Assembly: GCA_963922205.1 (NCBI GenBank)
Contig: CAWUHX010000317.1
Coordinates: 124,001-188,000, forward strand
DNA from: Romanomermis culicivorax
Lineage: Eukaryota > Nematoda > Enoplea > Mermithida > Mermithidae
Reading direction: 5' to 3'
DNA: 64,000 nucleotides
The translations under genes were made by a program, and so were the position numbers. Shown in pieces: positions 21,661 through 32,428 of the stretch. Below the pieces are notes generated by a model. It saw only the letters and a list, made by a program, of their open reading frames with translations, was not told the DNA's origin and searched no databases. Positions within the stretch are counted from its first letter, which is position 1. Each line of letters starts with the position of its first letter.

Positions 21661-23439
21661 TAGTAAGGAGGGGGTTGTCAAAAGCAACTTGGGGGTCCGC
21701 CACACCCAAAACATAGACAAATTTTTCTTACCTGGCAGGGTGCCAATAGCTCTCGAGGGTCCGCCTTTGGCTACCCCCGTTTACTGTTCAAATGCCCAGT
21801 GGGTGTAGTGAACCCTGACCCTCTGGCCCGCAATGCTATAACATAGGATTATGTTATAACATTGCAGGTCAGATGAGATCTGCATACTGAGGGTATGCCC
21901 AGGAGGTCAGGAAGGCGAGACAGGATAGGGGTATGCCCAGGAGATTGGAAAGGCAAGACAGGATAGGGGCATGCCCAGGAGGTCGCAAAGGCGAGACAGG
22001 ATAGGGGCATGCTGGGGGCATACCCAGGAGGTCGGTAAGGCGAGAAAAAATAGGGGTTGTCCTTCATACTTGGGGTCCGTCACACACAAAACATAGACAA
22101 ATTTTTCTTACCTGTCAGGGTGCCAAAAGCTCTTGGGGGTCCGCCTTTGTCTACCCCCATTTACTGTAGTATAAGAAATTTGAAAAAATCATGACATGAA
22201 TTGAAAAAATTGGTGCAAGTGTTGAAAAAATTTGTGCAAGTTTTGAAAAAATTGGAACAAGAATTGAAAAAATCGGTGCAACTTTTATGTGTTAAAGTAT
22301 AGGAAATTTGAAAAAATCGGGACATGAATTGAAAAAATTGGTGCAAGTGTTGAAAAAATGTGTACAAGTTTTGAAAAAAAAGGTGCAAGTTTTGAAAAAA
22401 TCGGAACAAGAATTGAAAAAATCGATGCAACTTTATAAAAAAATCTGGACAAAAATTGAAATAATCGGGACGTGAATTAAAAAATTGGGGCAAAAATTAA
22501 AAAAAAAATTGATGCAAGTTTTGAAAAAATCAAGACAAAAAATAAAAAAATACAGTGCAAGTTTTGAAAAAATCGGGACAAAAAATGAAAAAATTGGTGC
22601 AAGTGTTGAAAACCCTCGGACAAGAATTGAAAAATTCAGTGCAAATTTTGAAAAATTGGTGCAAGTTTGGAAAAAATTGGAACAAGAGTTTAAAAATCAG
22701 TGCAACTTTTATGTGTTAAAGTATAGGAAATTTTGAAAAATCGGTGCAATTTTTGAAAAAATCGGGACAAAAAATTGAAAATTCAGTGCAAGTTTTGAAA
22801 AAATCACTGGCGCATGTTTTTTACTGTATAACAATGTGTCCCTTGTTTATAAATAGTTGATGTGTGAGGGAGTCTGGGCGTGTTTGGTGGAACCACTGGG
22901 CATTTGAACAGTAAACGGGGGTAGCGAAAGACGGACCCCCGAGAGCTTTTGGCACCCTGCCGGGTAAGAAAAATTTGCCTATGTTTTGTGTGTGGCGGAC
23001 CCCCAAGTTACGAATGACAACCCCTATCTTTTCTCGCCTTCCCGGCCTCCTGGGTATGCCCCCAGCATGCCCCTATCCTGTCTCCTCTTCCAGACCACCT
23101 GGGCACGCCTCTTCCAAACTAATGGGCATGCCCCTATCCTGTCTCGCCTTCCCGACCTCATAGCATACCCCTATTCTGTCTCGCCTTCCCGATCTCCTGG
23201 GCATACCTCTAGTATGCCCATCTTATCTGACCTGCAATGTTATAACATAGCCCTATGTTATAGCATTGCGGGCCAGAGGGTCTGGGTTCACTACACCCAC
23301 TGGGCATTTAAACAGTAAACGGGGGTAGCCAAAGGCGGATCCCCGAGAGCTTTTGGAACCCTGCCAGGTAAGAAAAATTTGCCTATGTTTTGTGTGTGGC
23401 GGACCCCCAAGTTACCTTTGACCACCCCCCTCCTTACTA
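21661..23439. mobile_element. Nested palindromic 1.8-kb element with long inverted ends
   Basis: 21661-21880 and 23220-23439 are inverted copies that start TAGTAAGGAGGGGG. They contain CTTGGGGGTCCGCC, AAACATAGACAAATTTTTCTT, a TACCCCCGTTTACTGT block and a small ATGTTATAACATTGC palindrome. A second, inner pair of the same block lies at about 22067-22170 and 22905-23010. Between outer and inner arms are minisatellites of a unit with GGCGAGACAGGATAGGGG. The centre (22173-22805) is a tandem array of TTGAAAAAATTGGTGCAAGT-like units of about 20-30 bp. No coding capacity is visible, so it is a non-autonomous element that probably formed by one copy inserting in another. Confidence 0.85.
22173..22805. 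repeat. Tandem array of A-rich 20-30-bp units
   Basis: Dozens of units vary around TTGAAAAAATTGGTGCAAG, with a repeated marker ACTTTTATGTGTTAAAGTATAGG at about 22277 and 22698 that suggests higher-order duplication. The open frames across it encode only repeated Lys/Phe-rich peptide. Confidence 0.9.
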
Positions 23440-23497
23440 CTACTTCCATACAATAATCCAGCAAAAAATTAGAGTTCGCTTTTTGTTTGATTGAGAA

Positions 23498-23632
23498 GGG
23501 GCCGGTTTCATCAAAGAGACTTAAGCTCCAGCGGAGCTGCAGCTTAACGGCAATGGTATAACATGTAGAGTTAAGCTACAGCTCAAGCTGCAGCTAAGCT
23601 AGAGCTAAAGTCTCTTTGGTGAAACCGGCCCC
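23498..23632. mobile_element. Short palindromic MITE, GGGGCCGGTTTCA family
   Basis: The two halves are inverted copies from GGGGCCGGTTTCATCAAAG to the mirror end CACCAAAGAG...CCGGCCCC. Stems with AGCTGCAGCTTA repeats lie in the middle. The terminal motif is shared with 46111-47086. Confidence 0.8.
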
Positions 23633-25096
23633 TGACTTTCTACCTATCGTGCTTATTTTGTCGTCAACCTGATTTGTCACCCTACCGGGTGTCGGATTAT
23701 GTACTCGACATTTTGATAAAATGATCTTGTAACAAAGTCGTTTTGATGTCCTGCTCATGGGGCTCCACAACATCATGGAATTGTGCGGGATGTCCAAAAA
23801 ACCTACCGGTATATACGTATAACTTGCGAGTAACATCATTTTTCATTGCTATTCAAGGCTTTACAATAAATCCTAGTTTGATGTGTCCATTGGCGGCACC
23901 TGACATTTGATATACCGATTTATCTCATCAGTACAATTCGCTAACTGAAATGGACGTGTGTTGCATGCGCTACCACGGGAAACCACAGGAAAATTAGTTT
24001 GTCTTCCAGAGCGGTTTGCGGACAGACCCGCATAGTTGTCTTCAATAATGTGGAATCAGTTGCACCAAATCAATAGCCCAGTGGTCCTGTAGTCCTATCA
24101 GTAGTCCTATATTTTCCGGTTGCACCAAAGACACTGAGTAGTCGGTTTTCTAGTGATTCAGGAGGTACGATTCTCAATTTTAATGGTTCAGATTCAGTAG
24201 CTCATTTTTCCCAGTCACTCATGTGTATGTAAGGTGATTGTGGATTTCTAGAAATGAAGTTGAATTTTTCTGCTATTACTCTTCCTGAAATCATTGCGAT
24301 TCACAGATTTCTTTTAGTGGATGAAATCTCAAAGTGAGACTGAACTAGTTAGTCACTAGATTTTTAGTACAACCGGTGCTTTTATATAGTTTGTTTTTAT
24401 AAGATGCTTCCAGACAGAAAAAGGACAAAAATCACATTGTCGTCAAAATTGTTTGCACTTCCGGTTCCTACTTTACGCTTCCATTATTTAGAAGCATATC
24501 AAACAAAACTGACAGTAGTAGTCATGGATCCACAGAATTTACTGAAGCTATTCAGTGGTTTACGAGCTAGCACTACCGAAAAGAAGCGACCACTGAACCG
24601 CTAGAGTAGTTCAGTACATTCTGGTGATGCATCCGGCCACTGGTCAATCATCGAAATTTGTCGAGTTTGCATGTGGATGTCGACATATAGTTCCATTCCA
24701 TATGAAAAATGGATAAACATGGCGTTGTTTCTACATTGTGATCCTTTATCCTTCAGCCTTTTTTCAACAGTTGTTGGTAAAGTTTGTCAATCTGTGAAAA
24801 TTGTGTCCATTGGGTCGATCAACCGCATCGTTAGTATTTTCGAAGGTATTTTTTACAATAATTTCGTTTTGGCTCGTTTCACGTTGAAAAGTTGAATCAT
24901 GCCGGTCCAAATTGATGTGTGTCGTGAACGAAACTTCCGGACAGTCATAATCATGAATATGTTTCATTAACTATTTCCATACATACTGATTCAAGAAGTC
25001 ACGACTAGTTTATTCAAGAAGTCCCAACGAGAATCCTTTTAAACAACCAAAACAGGGCTATTGAAGATGTTCTATGTTGCACTAAAGACTATACAA
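23633..25096. other. Gene-free stretch with possible GTTGCACCAAA-ended insert
   Basis: GTTGCACCAAA occurs near 24060 and 24119, and an inverted, diverged form (TTTTTAGTACAAC) near 24360, so a 300-bp MITE may be present. Border evidence is weak. The 66- to 74-residue frames here have no recognisable domain. Confidence 0.35.
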
Positions 25097-25330
25097 GTGT
25101 AAAGCAAGTACTATTTTAATTTTTTACAATTTTCTGTTAAAACATTCGTCACATGAGACTGAAAATTTGTGAGCTTATCCAATCAACTTTTAACGATTTT
25201 CTGAATGAAAAAGCCTAGCGTGAAAGCTTTGTGGACTCAATTTTGACGACATAGTAAATTTTTGTTCTTTTTCAATTTAGAAGCGTTTTATAAGAAATAA
25301 ACTATAGCTCTACTATTGTGGAATACGAAA
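25097..25330. repeat. Dispersed repeat shared with 46617-46830
   Basis: GTAAAGCAAGTACTATTTTA, CGTCAC(A/G)TGAGACTGA and the GACGACA...TTTGTTCTTT block occur in the same order here and at 46617-46830. The second copy lies inside a GGGGCCGGTTTCA-ended element, so this may be an eroded copy of its interior. Confidence 0.75.
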
Positions 25331-26891
25331 GTTCCGTAATCTTAAAAAAAATTCGGACGCAACATTTGATACAGAATTTAATCGAAAACCTGTTTTTCAA
25401 GGTTATCAAGGTTCCAAGATTAGATAACATGATTTAGACTGCTCCAATAATGCTGCAACTAAAGTACCGACTTGTAGAAAGCCTCACTAGGACAATAAAT
25501 CAGTTTCAAAATTTCGTTCCGCAGTCCGGCGGTTTTCAGCCAAAGAAAAAATTGATAGGCCTATTTTGGCATCAAAAACCTATTTTGATTGAGTTCCCTC
25601 TTAACAGTTTTATGACTACAATGAATAATATCCCGATCTGTGATTATTCTGCCTCTGCCGAATAACCTCCTACCACGGCTACCAAAACAGATCGTAATTG
25701 ACATTGCACTTCATTGTTAGAGAAGTCTCGTAACTTCGCAATTCTATAAAAATAAAGATTTGTCATACTGCCATAACTTTGGTGAATTGGACACTGTGTC
25801 CAAAGTGAGGTTCGACAGTGCCGTAAATATTACACATCTAGCCCTCTTTACTAGTTCAAATCCGTTTGAGAATGCTGTATTTGGTTGCCCGCTTATATCG
25901 GTAAATCTGTTGATCAATCGGTAGATTTCTTTCTTTTCCTGTTGTTTCCCTCGTTTTGATGTGAAAGAGATCTTTTTGCTATGGAACCGCAATTAGGGTT
26001 GAAAGATAGATAATCCCGCACGTAATCACTCACGAGTAGCAAAATAATAGATTTTTGCTTTTCGCGTTATCATCAGTTTCAAACAGCAACACTTCAGTCA
26101 GTTTTTCGCTATTCTAATAAATGAGGAATAAGAAGCCTCCGGCAGACGGTCTATGCAGTCTGGAACACTATAGCATAAATCCGTCGTTAAGCTACTGACT
26201 CCTTCAATTTTCCATTTTATGCTCTCGTTTGATCCTTCGACACAAACACTGAAAATGACACAAGCTCATTAGGTGGTTTGAGGGTCATAGTGATGAGTCC
26301 TTTTTCGAGTTTGTGGGTAATATATATTCCTTTTTTCTTCAATTCTGTTTAAAGTGTACTGTAAAGAAAACAAAACTTTGTGTTGTGTAGATTAATATCA
26401 CTCGTTATACCGACTCAGTGATATTGTTAATAATCTCTACCATTCCTATAAAATGACGTAGTCTGATACATTACAGCAATAGAAACAATGTGAGACTCCT
26501 ATTTTCTGGCAGTGACTTTGAAACCACTGAATTTTCAGTACTTTTGGAATTATTTTGACCGATTGGGATGAAAAATAGGGTTGTGGATTTAATATTACAA
26601 GTACTGAATTTGTACTGTCATTAACTCGGCAAAGATTTGATTTTATACAGTATAAGAGTCGCCTGATCTACATTCTCCCAGACATTGGAATGTTCGACGT
26701 CTCAAAATTAATCTATCCACAATCGGACAAGTTATTTACACAGAGATTCAACGCTGGTAATTGTTTTTACATGAAAGTAATATTCATTTTAAGTTGCTGA
26801 TTTTTCAAAACTCGAGCATTTATGGCCCACTTACTTTAAAATGACAGATGCTGCGACAAAAAAATAAGTAGGTTCAATCTGAGACCAATTT
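25331..26891. other. Gene-free DNA downstream of the paired ORFs
   Basis: No domain or repeat partner recognised. I looked here for a 3' copy of the LTR-like repeat at 31470-31598 and did not find one. Confidence 0.4.
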
Positions 26892-28790
26892 TCACGAAAA
26901 AAACTTTATGATCGGAGCGAAGTCCAACTGAAGAAAAATCATTAGGGTCACATACCTAATGGCCGTAAAGACGTCTGAGGCATCATAGTCCTGAAGCCAT
27001 CTGGGGATGAGAATTAAAATTATCCATTCCCAGATCTCCTCAGGGATGCGCTCTCCGTCAAACATAAATCCGCCCTGCATTTCAAATTGCTGGTGGTAAT
27101 TTTCGTGAATTTCGGCCATAGCGTCATTGACCATTCTGTAAATTATCGGCCGTTCTTGCCGATCAAAGGCGAAATAATTGGCGACCTCTGGATTTTCAAA
27201 TGAGATCGGCCCAATTAAGCGCCTTTGTTCCCGTTGCCACTCCCAATAATCAATCAGAGTTTCGGCTAATTGACCAGGAGTGACAAACTGCTGTGGTTCC
27301 CTTTCGGGTCTACTAGCTACCACATTCAGTTTGACCTTCTTGATCAATTTCTCCTCCGATTCAAGATCGGGCTTCACCAATACGCTTCCCGCAGGTTTGC
27401 TACTTCTTGGGGTATAGCTGGAGGGCACGGATTTACTTTTGCCAGAAGAAGTACTAACCTCTCCGCCGGTTTTCGATACCGTTCGCGTCTGAGTGTACGA
27501 TGTTGTCGCAGTGGACCCTGTTGTCCTATCCGATTTTGTCTGGCCTATGGAGGTCTCCGTTCGCGTCTGACTTTTTGAAGTCTCCGTTCTTGTCTGACTC
27601 TTTGAAGTCTCCGATCTCGACTTTTGGCTCGTCGAGTATTGTGGGGTCGTCGTTTCTTCGGCCGTATCGTAGGCGTCGTTTTCGGATCCGGTGGTGGCCG
27701 CTCCTTGTTGCTGCTGTCCTTGAGCTGCAAGTCTGCGTCGCTTGGCCTTACCTATCCTCTTTCTGCGCCTTACCTTTTCTTTGGCTAGGTGCCGGATAAA
27801 TTTTTCCGACATCCCTTCAGCTAACATCTGCTGAACTTTGTCTGGGGAATAAATTCCAGGAATACCTTCCTCGGCAATTCTTCCCCTCCGCATCAGCTCT
27901 GTCGCTGCAATGGCTGAATCTGAGCTATCATCGGCTAGTGCCTGCTCCTTCAGCTTCCTTTGGATTGCCCTCTGACGCAGGAATTCCTGCTGCGTCAGTC
28001 TCTTTTGTTCTTGAATTTTGGCCTGTAGGGCCTCTTGCTTCGCTTGTCGGTCATGATCCTTAGGATCTTTGGCCTTCACAGGTATCTCCTGGGATGCTTC
28101 CTGCATCTTCTCCAGTCTGACATCGATCCCTGACATTTTGGTGACTGCTTCATCAATTTGAGTCTGGATTTTTTCCTCCTCAAGAGCCTGTTTCTGAGTT
28201 TTGGCCTCCATCGCATCCTTATTCTCTGATGTCTGGCCCTCAGATTCCAGAATTTCACCCTCTTCTTCTTCTTCAACATCCTCCTCTGAACTGGATTCAG
28301 AGTCTGAATTTCGTATCTTCGGCAGGAGCTGTTTTACTTTAGCTGGTAACACAGCTGGTGCCGGAGGTACAGACTGCATGATGGTGACAACCTCTGGCTC
28401 AGGCTCGGCCGGTTGCTGTACTTGAGGTACTTGAGTCGGCTGTGCCACCGCTGGTTGGATTGGCGGCGGCACCACGACAACTACTGCAGCTGCCTGCGTA
28501 GCAGCAGTGTCCAAAGCTGGTGTAGCTTTGACCACTGGCGCTAGCGCCTGCGGCTGCGTTTTAACCTGTCCCGTCCCTCCGGCTTGCGCCGTTTGGGAAG
28601 TTGAGGGACGATTTACCGGTACCTTAGATATTAACTCACCGGCTGGGGTATATGTTAATGTATACCCGGGCATTTCCGAAGCGATTGTTCTCTCCCGGAA
28701 GCTTTTACTGACAAACTCCGGTCTGAGCTCGAGCGGATTTCTTGGTGCGTAGGTAATTGGGTAGTCGGTCGGCGATGCGTCTTCCGTCAT
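26892..28790 (-). CDS. ORF2: disordered acidic/basic protein with coiled coil, unknown function
   Basis: From the ATG at 28790, which overlaps the stop of ORF1 as ATGA, an intact frame of 632 residues follows. In order it shows a short structured N-terminus ([19 protein letters not shown]), a Pro/Ala/Val/Gln-rich segment, and an acidic Ser/Glu stretch ([18 protein letters not shown]). Next come a Lys/Glu/Gln-rich coiled coil, a basic patch ([16 protein letters not shown]), and Ser/Thr tracts with repeated TETSKSQTR units. The C-terminal helical part is Trp/Tyr-rich ([20 protein letters not shown]). An ATTAG-GTATGT sequence near the end could be a splice donor, so the true C-terminus may lie elsewhere. 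Composition suggests a nucleic-acid-associated scaffold. I recognise no catalytic domain. The frame is also open further upstream to 28964, overlapping ORF1. Confidence 0.8.
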   Translation of the reverse strand: MTEDASPTDYPITYAPRNPLELRPEFVSKSFRERTIASEMPGYTLTYTPAGELISKVPVNRPSTSQTAQAGGTGQVKTQPQALAPVVKATPALDTAATQAAAVVVVVPPPIQPAVAQPTQVPQVQQPAEPEPEVVTIMQSVPPAPAVLPAKVKQLLPKIRNSDSESSSEEDVEEEEEGEILESEGQTSENKDAMEAKTQKQALEEEKIQTQIDEAVTKMSGIDVRLEKMQEASQEIPVKAKDPKDHDRQAKQEALQAKIQEQKRLTQQEFLRQRAIQRKLKEQALADDSSDSAIAATELMRRGRIAEEGIPGIYSPDKVQQMLAEGMSEKFIRHLAKEKVRRRKRIGKAKRRRLAAQGQQQQGAATTGSENDAYDTAEETTTPQYSTSQKSRSETSKSQTRTETSKSQTRTETSIGQTKSDRTTGSTATTSYTQTRTVSKTGGEVSTSSGKSKSVPSSYTPRSSKPAGSVLVKPDLESEEKLIKKVKLNVVASRPEREPQQFVTPGQLAETLIDYWEWQREQRRLIGPISFENPEVANYFAFDRQERPIIYRMVNDAMAEIHENYHQQFEMQGGFMFDGERIPEEIWEWIILILIPRWLQDYDASDVFTAIRYVTLMIFLQLDFAPIIKFFS

Positions 28791-30715
28791 GGGATACGCA
28801 GTCCCGGCGTTAAAGTCTCGAAGCCTACGTAGTAAAAAGTTACATAAAAATAAGGATTTACCTTGTAGGCTCCGTCCTTCAATAACGATTTGTCGTCGCC
28901 AATTTGTAGGATTTCCTCGGCTTCTCGAAATCGTAGCGGGACAAAACCGAACCGATTCTGCCATGCGTATACCCCTTTCTTAGATGGAAAGCGGGGTTCC
29001 GACGGCGGTAGCGTCGCTGCTAACTCTAAATAGTAAGCCAGGCGGTCGCCTGACTTCCAGGACATTTTCTTTATCATTTCCTGGCCTTCTTTAGTATAAC
29101 TATTTAGAAAGTTATAGTTTAGCAGAGCGCTAGTTTCATAGTCGCACTCCGCTCTGGAATGAGGCCATGCCAAATGATAAGCCAATGGCATAAATTTGCA
29201 GATGACCTCTAACTCTGGAAAGTTTCGCTCATCCAGCATACCTGAAATTTTTGCCAAGTTTGGCGTGTAAAAATTGGTCTTATAGGCCTGTCTATGGCCC
29301 TCGATACCCACTGGGTAGTGGTTATTTGCTGAAAACACCTCTTCAGGTATTTGATCGGGCTTCCCGGCCTGTTGCCAGTATAGCTTGGCGTTTTCGTATA
29401 AAGTCAAAGAAATTTTCCCGTCTAAATCCCAGTAGGTTCCACCTGACTTGAGATTTTCCAGGATATCTTTTGAAATATTAACCCAGTCTGGTATCTGGAC
29501 GTCCTGGATTTCGTCGGGATCACTATCTGTAGTGTATCCATCGTCCTTCATTGGTTTGTTATCTCTTGGAAGTAGTGGGTAGAAACGTCTTGGCAGCTGA
29601 AATCCCTGAGGACGAACTGGATTACACTCCGTGGGCGCGGTATAATAACCTGTGTTATTTCCCTGCATCTGTACCGCCCAACGGTTATACATTTCACACT
29701 TCATCATGTGATAGACCATATTTGGTTGAACCTGATCGGTTTCCATAACTGGGGTACCTAGCCCCATTTCTCGATTCACATTGCCCGGAATCATTAGATA
29801 TTGTTGATAAAAATGCAGGGCAATGGTGTTGATCTGTTTGGGATCCACCTTGTCATGGTCGAAAATCTGCATTTGCATAAGCAGTTGATCGGCCATGCCA
29901 TAGTGAATGGCGGCAAACATGACCAATAAGGAGTAGTATGCGTCTAGAGCGGCGTATCTGAGCTCTTCCGGCAATATACCCCTTTTGGCAAACCGATCAC
30001 GGTTCGCCTTTAACGAAAAGTCATATTGGTAGGGGCCCACGTCTATCAAATAAAATTCCGTGAACAGTCCCTTTAACCGAAAGGTTTCGGGACATATACC
30101 TGTCTGAAAGCATTTTTTCTCCAGGTTTACTCCTACCATGGTGAGGGCGAAACGGTCTAAGTCAAAGTATCGACCTTTGGTCTTTCTTAGAAATTCCCGT
30201 AAGGGGACAGTTTTGTCCCTGTCCTTACTATCTCGCCCTGCGCCACAGATGTTATAGATACTCACCAGATCCTCTAGTACGGCATATCCGGCGAAGAGCA
30301 TGTTGGAGTTCAAGAAGTCGTGGAGGCTGGTCCACTCTTTGAGCATCATCGACGTTGTATCAATAACGTAGGTTTGACCATTCGTTAGCGCGAAGCTGAC
30401 ATATAGGGCAAACTGCTTTCCCATTGGATTGTTGACCTCCCTTGTTTTGAACAAGGCGGCGACCTTATCCTGGTTGACTTTTTCAACTGGTTGTCCTCTG
30501 AAGATTGACACTTCTCGGATAAAATGGAGTGTCTGGCTGACTTTCCCGATGTCTACCAATTTTGGTTCCTTGGGATTAGCCGGCCAGTACCCAAATGTGG
30601 CTTTAAACCACTGATCCAGTTCGTGGATTCGTACGGCCCGTTTGACGTTATAATCTAAACATAAAGTACTATTAATTTTAGTGTTTATTCCCCTCTTTTC
30701 AGCGCATTTTCGGGT
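28787..30715 (-). CDS. ORF1: 3'-5' exonuclease-like (RNase D/EXD1 fold) protein, probably inactive
   Basis: The frame is open from 30715 and its first ATG is at 30424. The segment before that is open and protein-like, and a splice acceptor (TTTATGTTTAG) ends at 30655, so a 5' exon elsewhere is likely. The N-terminal half follows a DEDDy exonuclease pattern: a strand with TYVIDTTSM, then [15 protein letters not shown] (motif II Asp), [19 protein letters not shown] and [16 protein letters not shown] (motif III YxxxD). The motif I position reads FKTREV instead of DxE, so catalysis is doubtful, as in EXD1-type RNA-binding relatives. The C-terminal 330 residues are unrecognised and rich in Tyr, Pro and Trp. 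The stop TGA overlaps the ORF2 ATG. GC content and frame length stand out against the decayed surroundings. Confidence 0.8.
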   Translation of the reverse strand, partial: TRKCAEKRGINTKINSTLCLDYNVKRAVRIHELDQWFKATFGYWPANPKEPKLVDIGKVSQTLHFIREVSIFRGQPVEKVNQDKVAALFKTREVNNPMGKQFALYVSFALTNGQTYVIDTTSMMLKEWTSLHDFLNSNMLFAGYAVLEDLVSIYNICGAGRDSKDRDKTVPLREFLRKTKGRYFDLDRFALTMVGVNLEKKCFQTGICPETFRLKGLFTEFYLIDVGPYQYDFSLKANRDRFAKRGILPEELRYAALDAYYSLLVMFAAIHYGMADQLLMQMQIFDHDKVDPKQINTIALHFYQQYLMIPGNVNREMGLGTPVMETDQVQPNMVYHMMKCEMYNRWAVQMQGNNTGYYTAPTECNPVRPQGFQLPRRFYPLLPRDNKPMKDDGYTTDSDPDEIQDVQIPDWVNISKDILENLKSGGTYWDLDGKISLTLYENAKLYWQQAGKPDQIPEEVFSANNHYPVGIEGHRQAYKTNFYTPNLAKISGMLDERNFPELEVICKFMPLAYHLAWPHSRAECDYETSALLNYNFLNSYTKEGQEMIKKMSWKSGDRLAYYLELAATLPPSEPRFPSKKGVYAWQNRFGFVPLRFREAEEILQIGDDKSLLKDGAYKVNPYFYVTFYYVGFETLTPGLRIP

Positions 30716-31447
30716 CTATACTACACCAGCACCACAACACCAAGCGGGTTAAGTTTCGCAGAAAATTAAATTTAGTGCAGGTTGTTAGGTGAGCCACTGA
30801 TATACAAACATTGAGCTGGTAGGCAACTAACACCTTACCAAATCTTACCCTTGCTACCTCTATATGTTGGGGAGGGTAGACCTGATCCGATTGTCCACCA
30901 CTTGATCGGACACCAATCTCTGACCAGCTGCTTGAGCGACCAACTACCCTTCATTTATGGCGCTGTATTTACAATTTTTATAGCGCTCGAAATTGATAAT
31001 TTTTAATGAATTTTATATCGAAAAAGTGATATGATTTGATTTGATTTGAAAATAAATAATTTTTGATAAATTTTTGAATGATAAAACTTTAAAACGGGCT
31101 GAACCCAAGGTTCTAGGTTTCCCTTGAATCGTATAGCTCTCGGTGGTATCAGGTATATTTCCAAATTGGAAATTCCCTGCTTGGCTTCGAGCTTCCGTTT
31201 CGCAGTACTCCCATTTTTCGTTCCCTCTAAGTTCTAACCTCGTCTGCCCTTTGGGGCGCCGAGCTGGTCTTCTAGTGACTTCTGGGCATTACCTGTGGTT
31301 TCCAAGAATATTTGATAAAAATAAGTTCGAAACTTACCGTCGATGAAGAAAAAATGGTTGTCTTGGCGGTGCTGGGCCCTGCCATATTCAACGTGGCGCT
31401 CTGTGTGCGACCACTCGCGCGTCTGATAACGCCAAGGTCAACAGTTT
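30716..31447. other. Upstream leader of the paired ORFs
   Basis: No long frame. It lies between the primer-site-like motif and ORF1 on the minus strand and would be the 5' leader or an intron of that unit. Confidence 0.4.
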
Positions 31448-31467
31448 GGTCCTGTTAGGGGCCACCA
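31448..31467 (-). promoter_or_regulatory. Candidate primer-binding site
   Basis: On the minus strand, TGGTGGCCCCTAACAGG starts two bases after the CAACA end of the LTR-like repeat. The TGG start and the 2-base gap are what a tRNA primer site would show. The complementary tRNA has not been identified. Confidence 0.4.
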
Positions 31468-31469
31468 CT

Positions 31470-31598
31470 TGTTGTGCAGGTCTTTCCTTAAGAGGCGTAA
31501 GAAAAGATTGGGTCTGAACTGACCTGTTAGAACTGATACCTTGGCTAAGCCTCGGTGATCTGTGCAACAGTCCGGTTATCCCCAGACCTACAACAACA
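31470..31598 (-). repeat. Candidate short LTR upstream of the paired ORFs
   Basis: The 127-bp segment has inverted ends: TGTTGTGCAGGTCT at 31470 and AGACCTACAACAACA at about 31584-31598. On the minus strand it reads TGTTG...CAACA, the usual LTR termini, and is followed by a TGG-type primer site. No second copy was found downstream of ORF2, so the LTR interpretation is unproven. It could be a small fold-back element instead. Confidence 0.4.
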
Positions 31599-32256
31599 AA
31601 GATAAACTTTGTCCTAAATACGGGGGCCTTACCAAGGTCCTCCGCAGTCTCCTAGATGAGACAAGGAATCCCCTCAGGGATAAACTTACTTGGGTATAAC
31701 CCGAAAGGGGTTTCCCAAAACTTACTTGATGTAAGCCGGCGCCTGGGCCTCTGGCCCTCCGCCTTCGTCGACGCGAATAATCTAAATAAATAACCAAATA
31801 TGTGTAGCAATAAGTCCGACGAAATATGCAAAACGAATGTGGGTACACCACAGTGAAATACTCATAAACAAAAGACGTTGCTGGGAAAATTGTATTTTGG
31901 GACGCCAGCAATAACACCAAAATATAATAAAAAACGTGATTATAGTGAAGAATGATTTCACTATCACTTTTCGTCTTTCTTTGGCGCTCCATTCTATGCA
32001 AATGTCTGCGCCGCTGGTCGTCCCTGTCGTCGATTTGCATGGCGATTTCCCCACACGAATTGGCATCAACAGGGTGCCCAACAAAATTTACATATTTCTC
32101 AGATGAAGGAAACCGTCGCACGTACATAGGCAAAGGTTATCGCTAACATGGCTCTATAGGATATATTACGCGATTAGGGCGATTTAGGAAGGACTACGCG
32201 TTTTTCCTACAGCATTCAAGGTTAAGTTGAAAAAAAACACGAAATTTTCAAGTGTT
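31599..32256. other. Gene-free stretch
   Basis: An Arg-rich minus frame (31588-32133) is present but has no domain. AACTTACTTG occurs twice near 31685 and 31720. Nothing else supported. Confidence 0.35.
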
Positions 32257-32428
32257 AAGCCGCATTTACATTTCACGGCACGGTTACAGTCACAGCAGTC
32301 AGGACCAATCAAACTTCAAAGCACGTGACATTCGACCAGTCATATTTAAGATCATTTTTCGTGGCACAATCTAAATGGTTACGACTGCCGTGGCCGTGGC
32401 CGTGCCATGAAATAGAAATGCGGCTTTA
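32257..32428. mobile_element. Short MITE, TTAAGCCGCATTT family
   Basis: The ends TTAAGCCGCATTTACATTTC and the mirror GAAATAGAAATGCGGCTTTA form inverted repeats, with inner CACGGCACGG/CCGTGCCATG arms. About 172 bp, non-coding. Confidence 0.75.

Noticed and set aside
22161..22736. Two long open frames on both strands
   Set aside because: They run through the A-rich tandem array and encode only repeated Lys/Phe-rich peptide.
28829..28866. 37-bp GT-AG intron that would fuse ORF1 and ORF2
   Set aside because: Removing it puts a stop codon directly behind the joint, so it does not link the two frames.
27270..28983. Several plus-strand frames of 60-100 residues
   Set aside because: They are antisense shadows of ORF1 and ORF2.
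31588..32133. 181-residue minus-strand frame
   Set aside because: Composition changes abruptly along the frame, no domain, and it overlaps the LTR-like segment.
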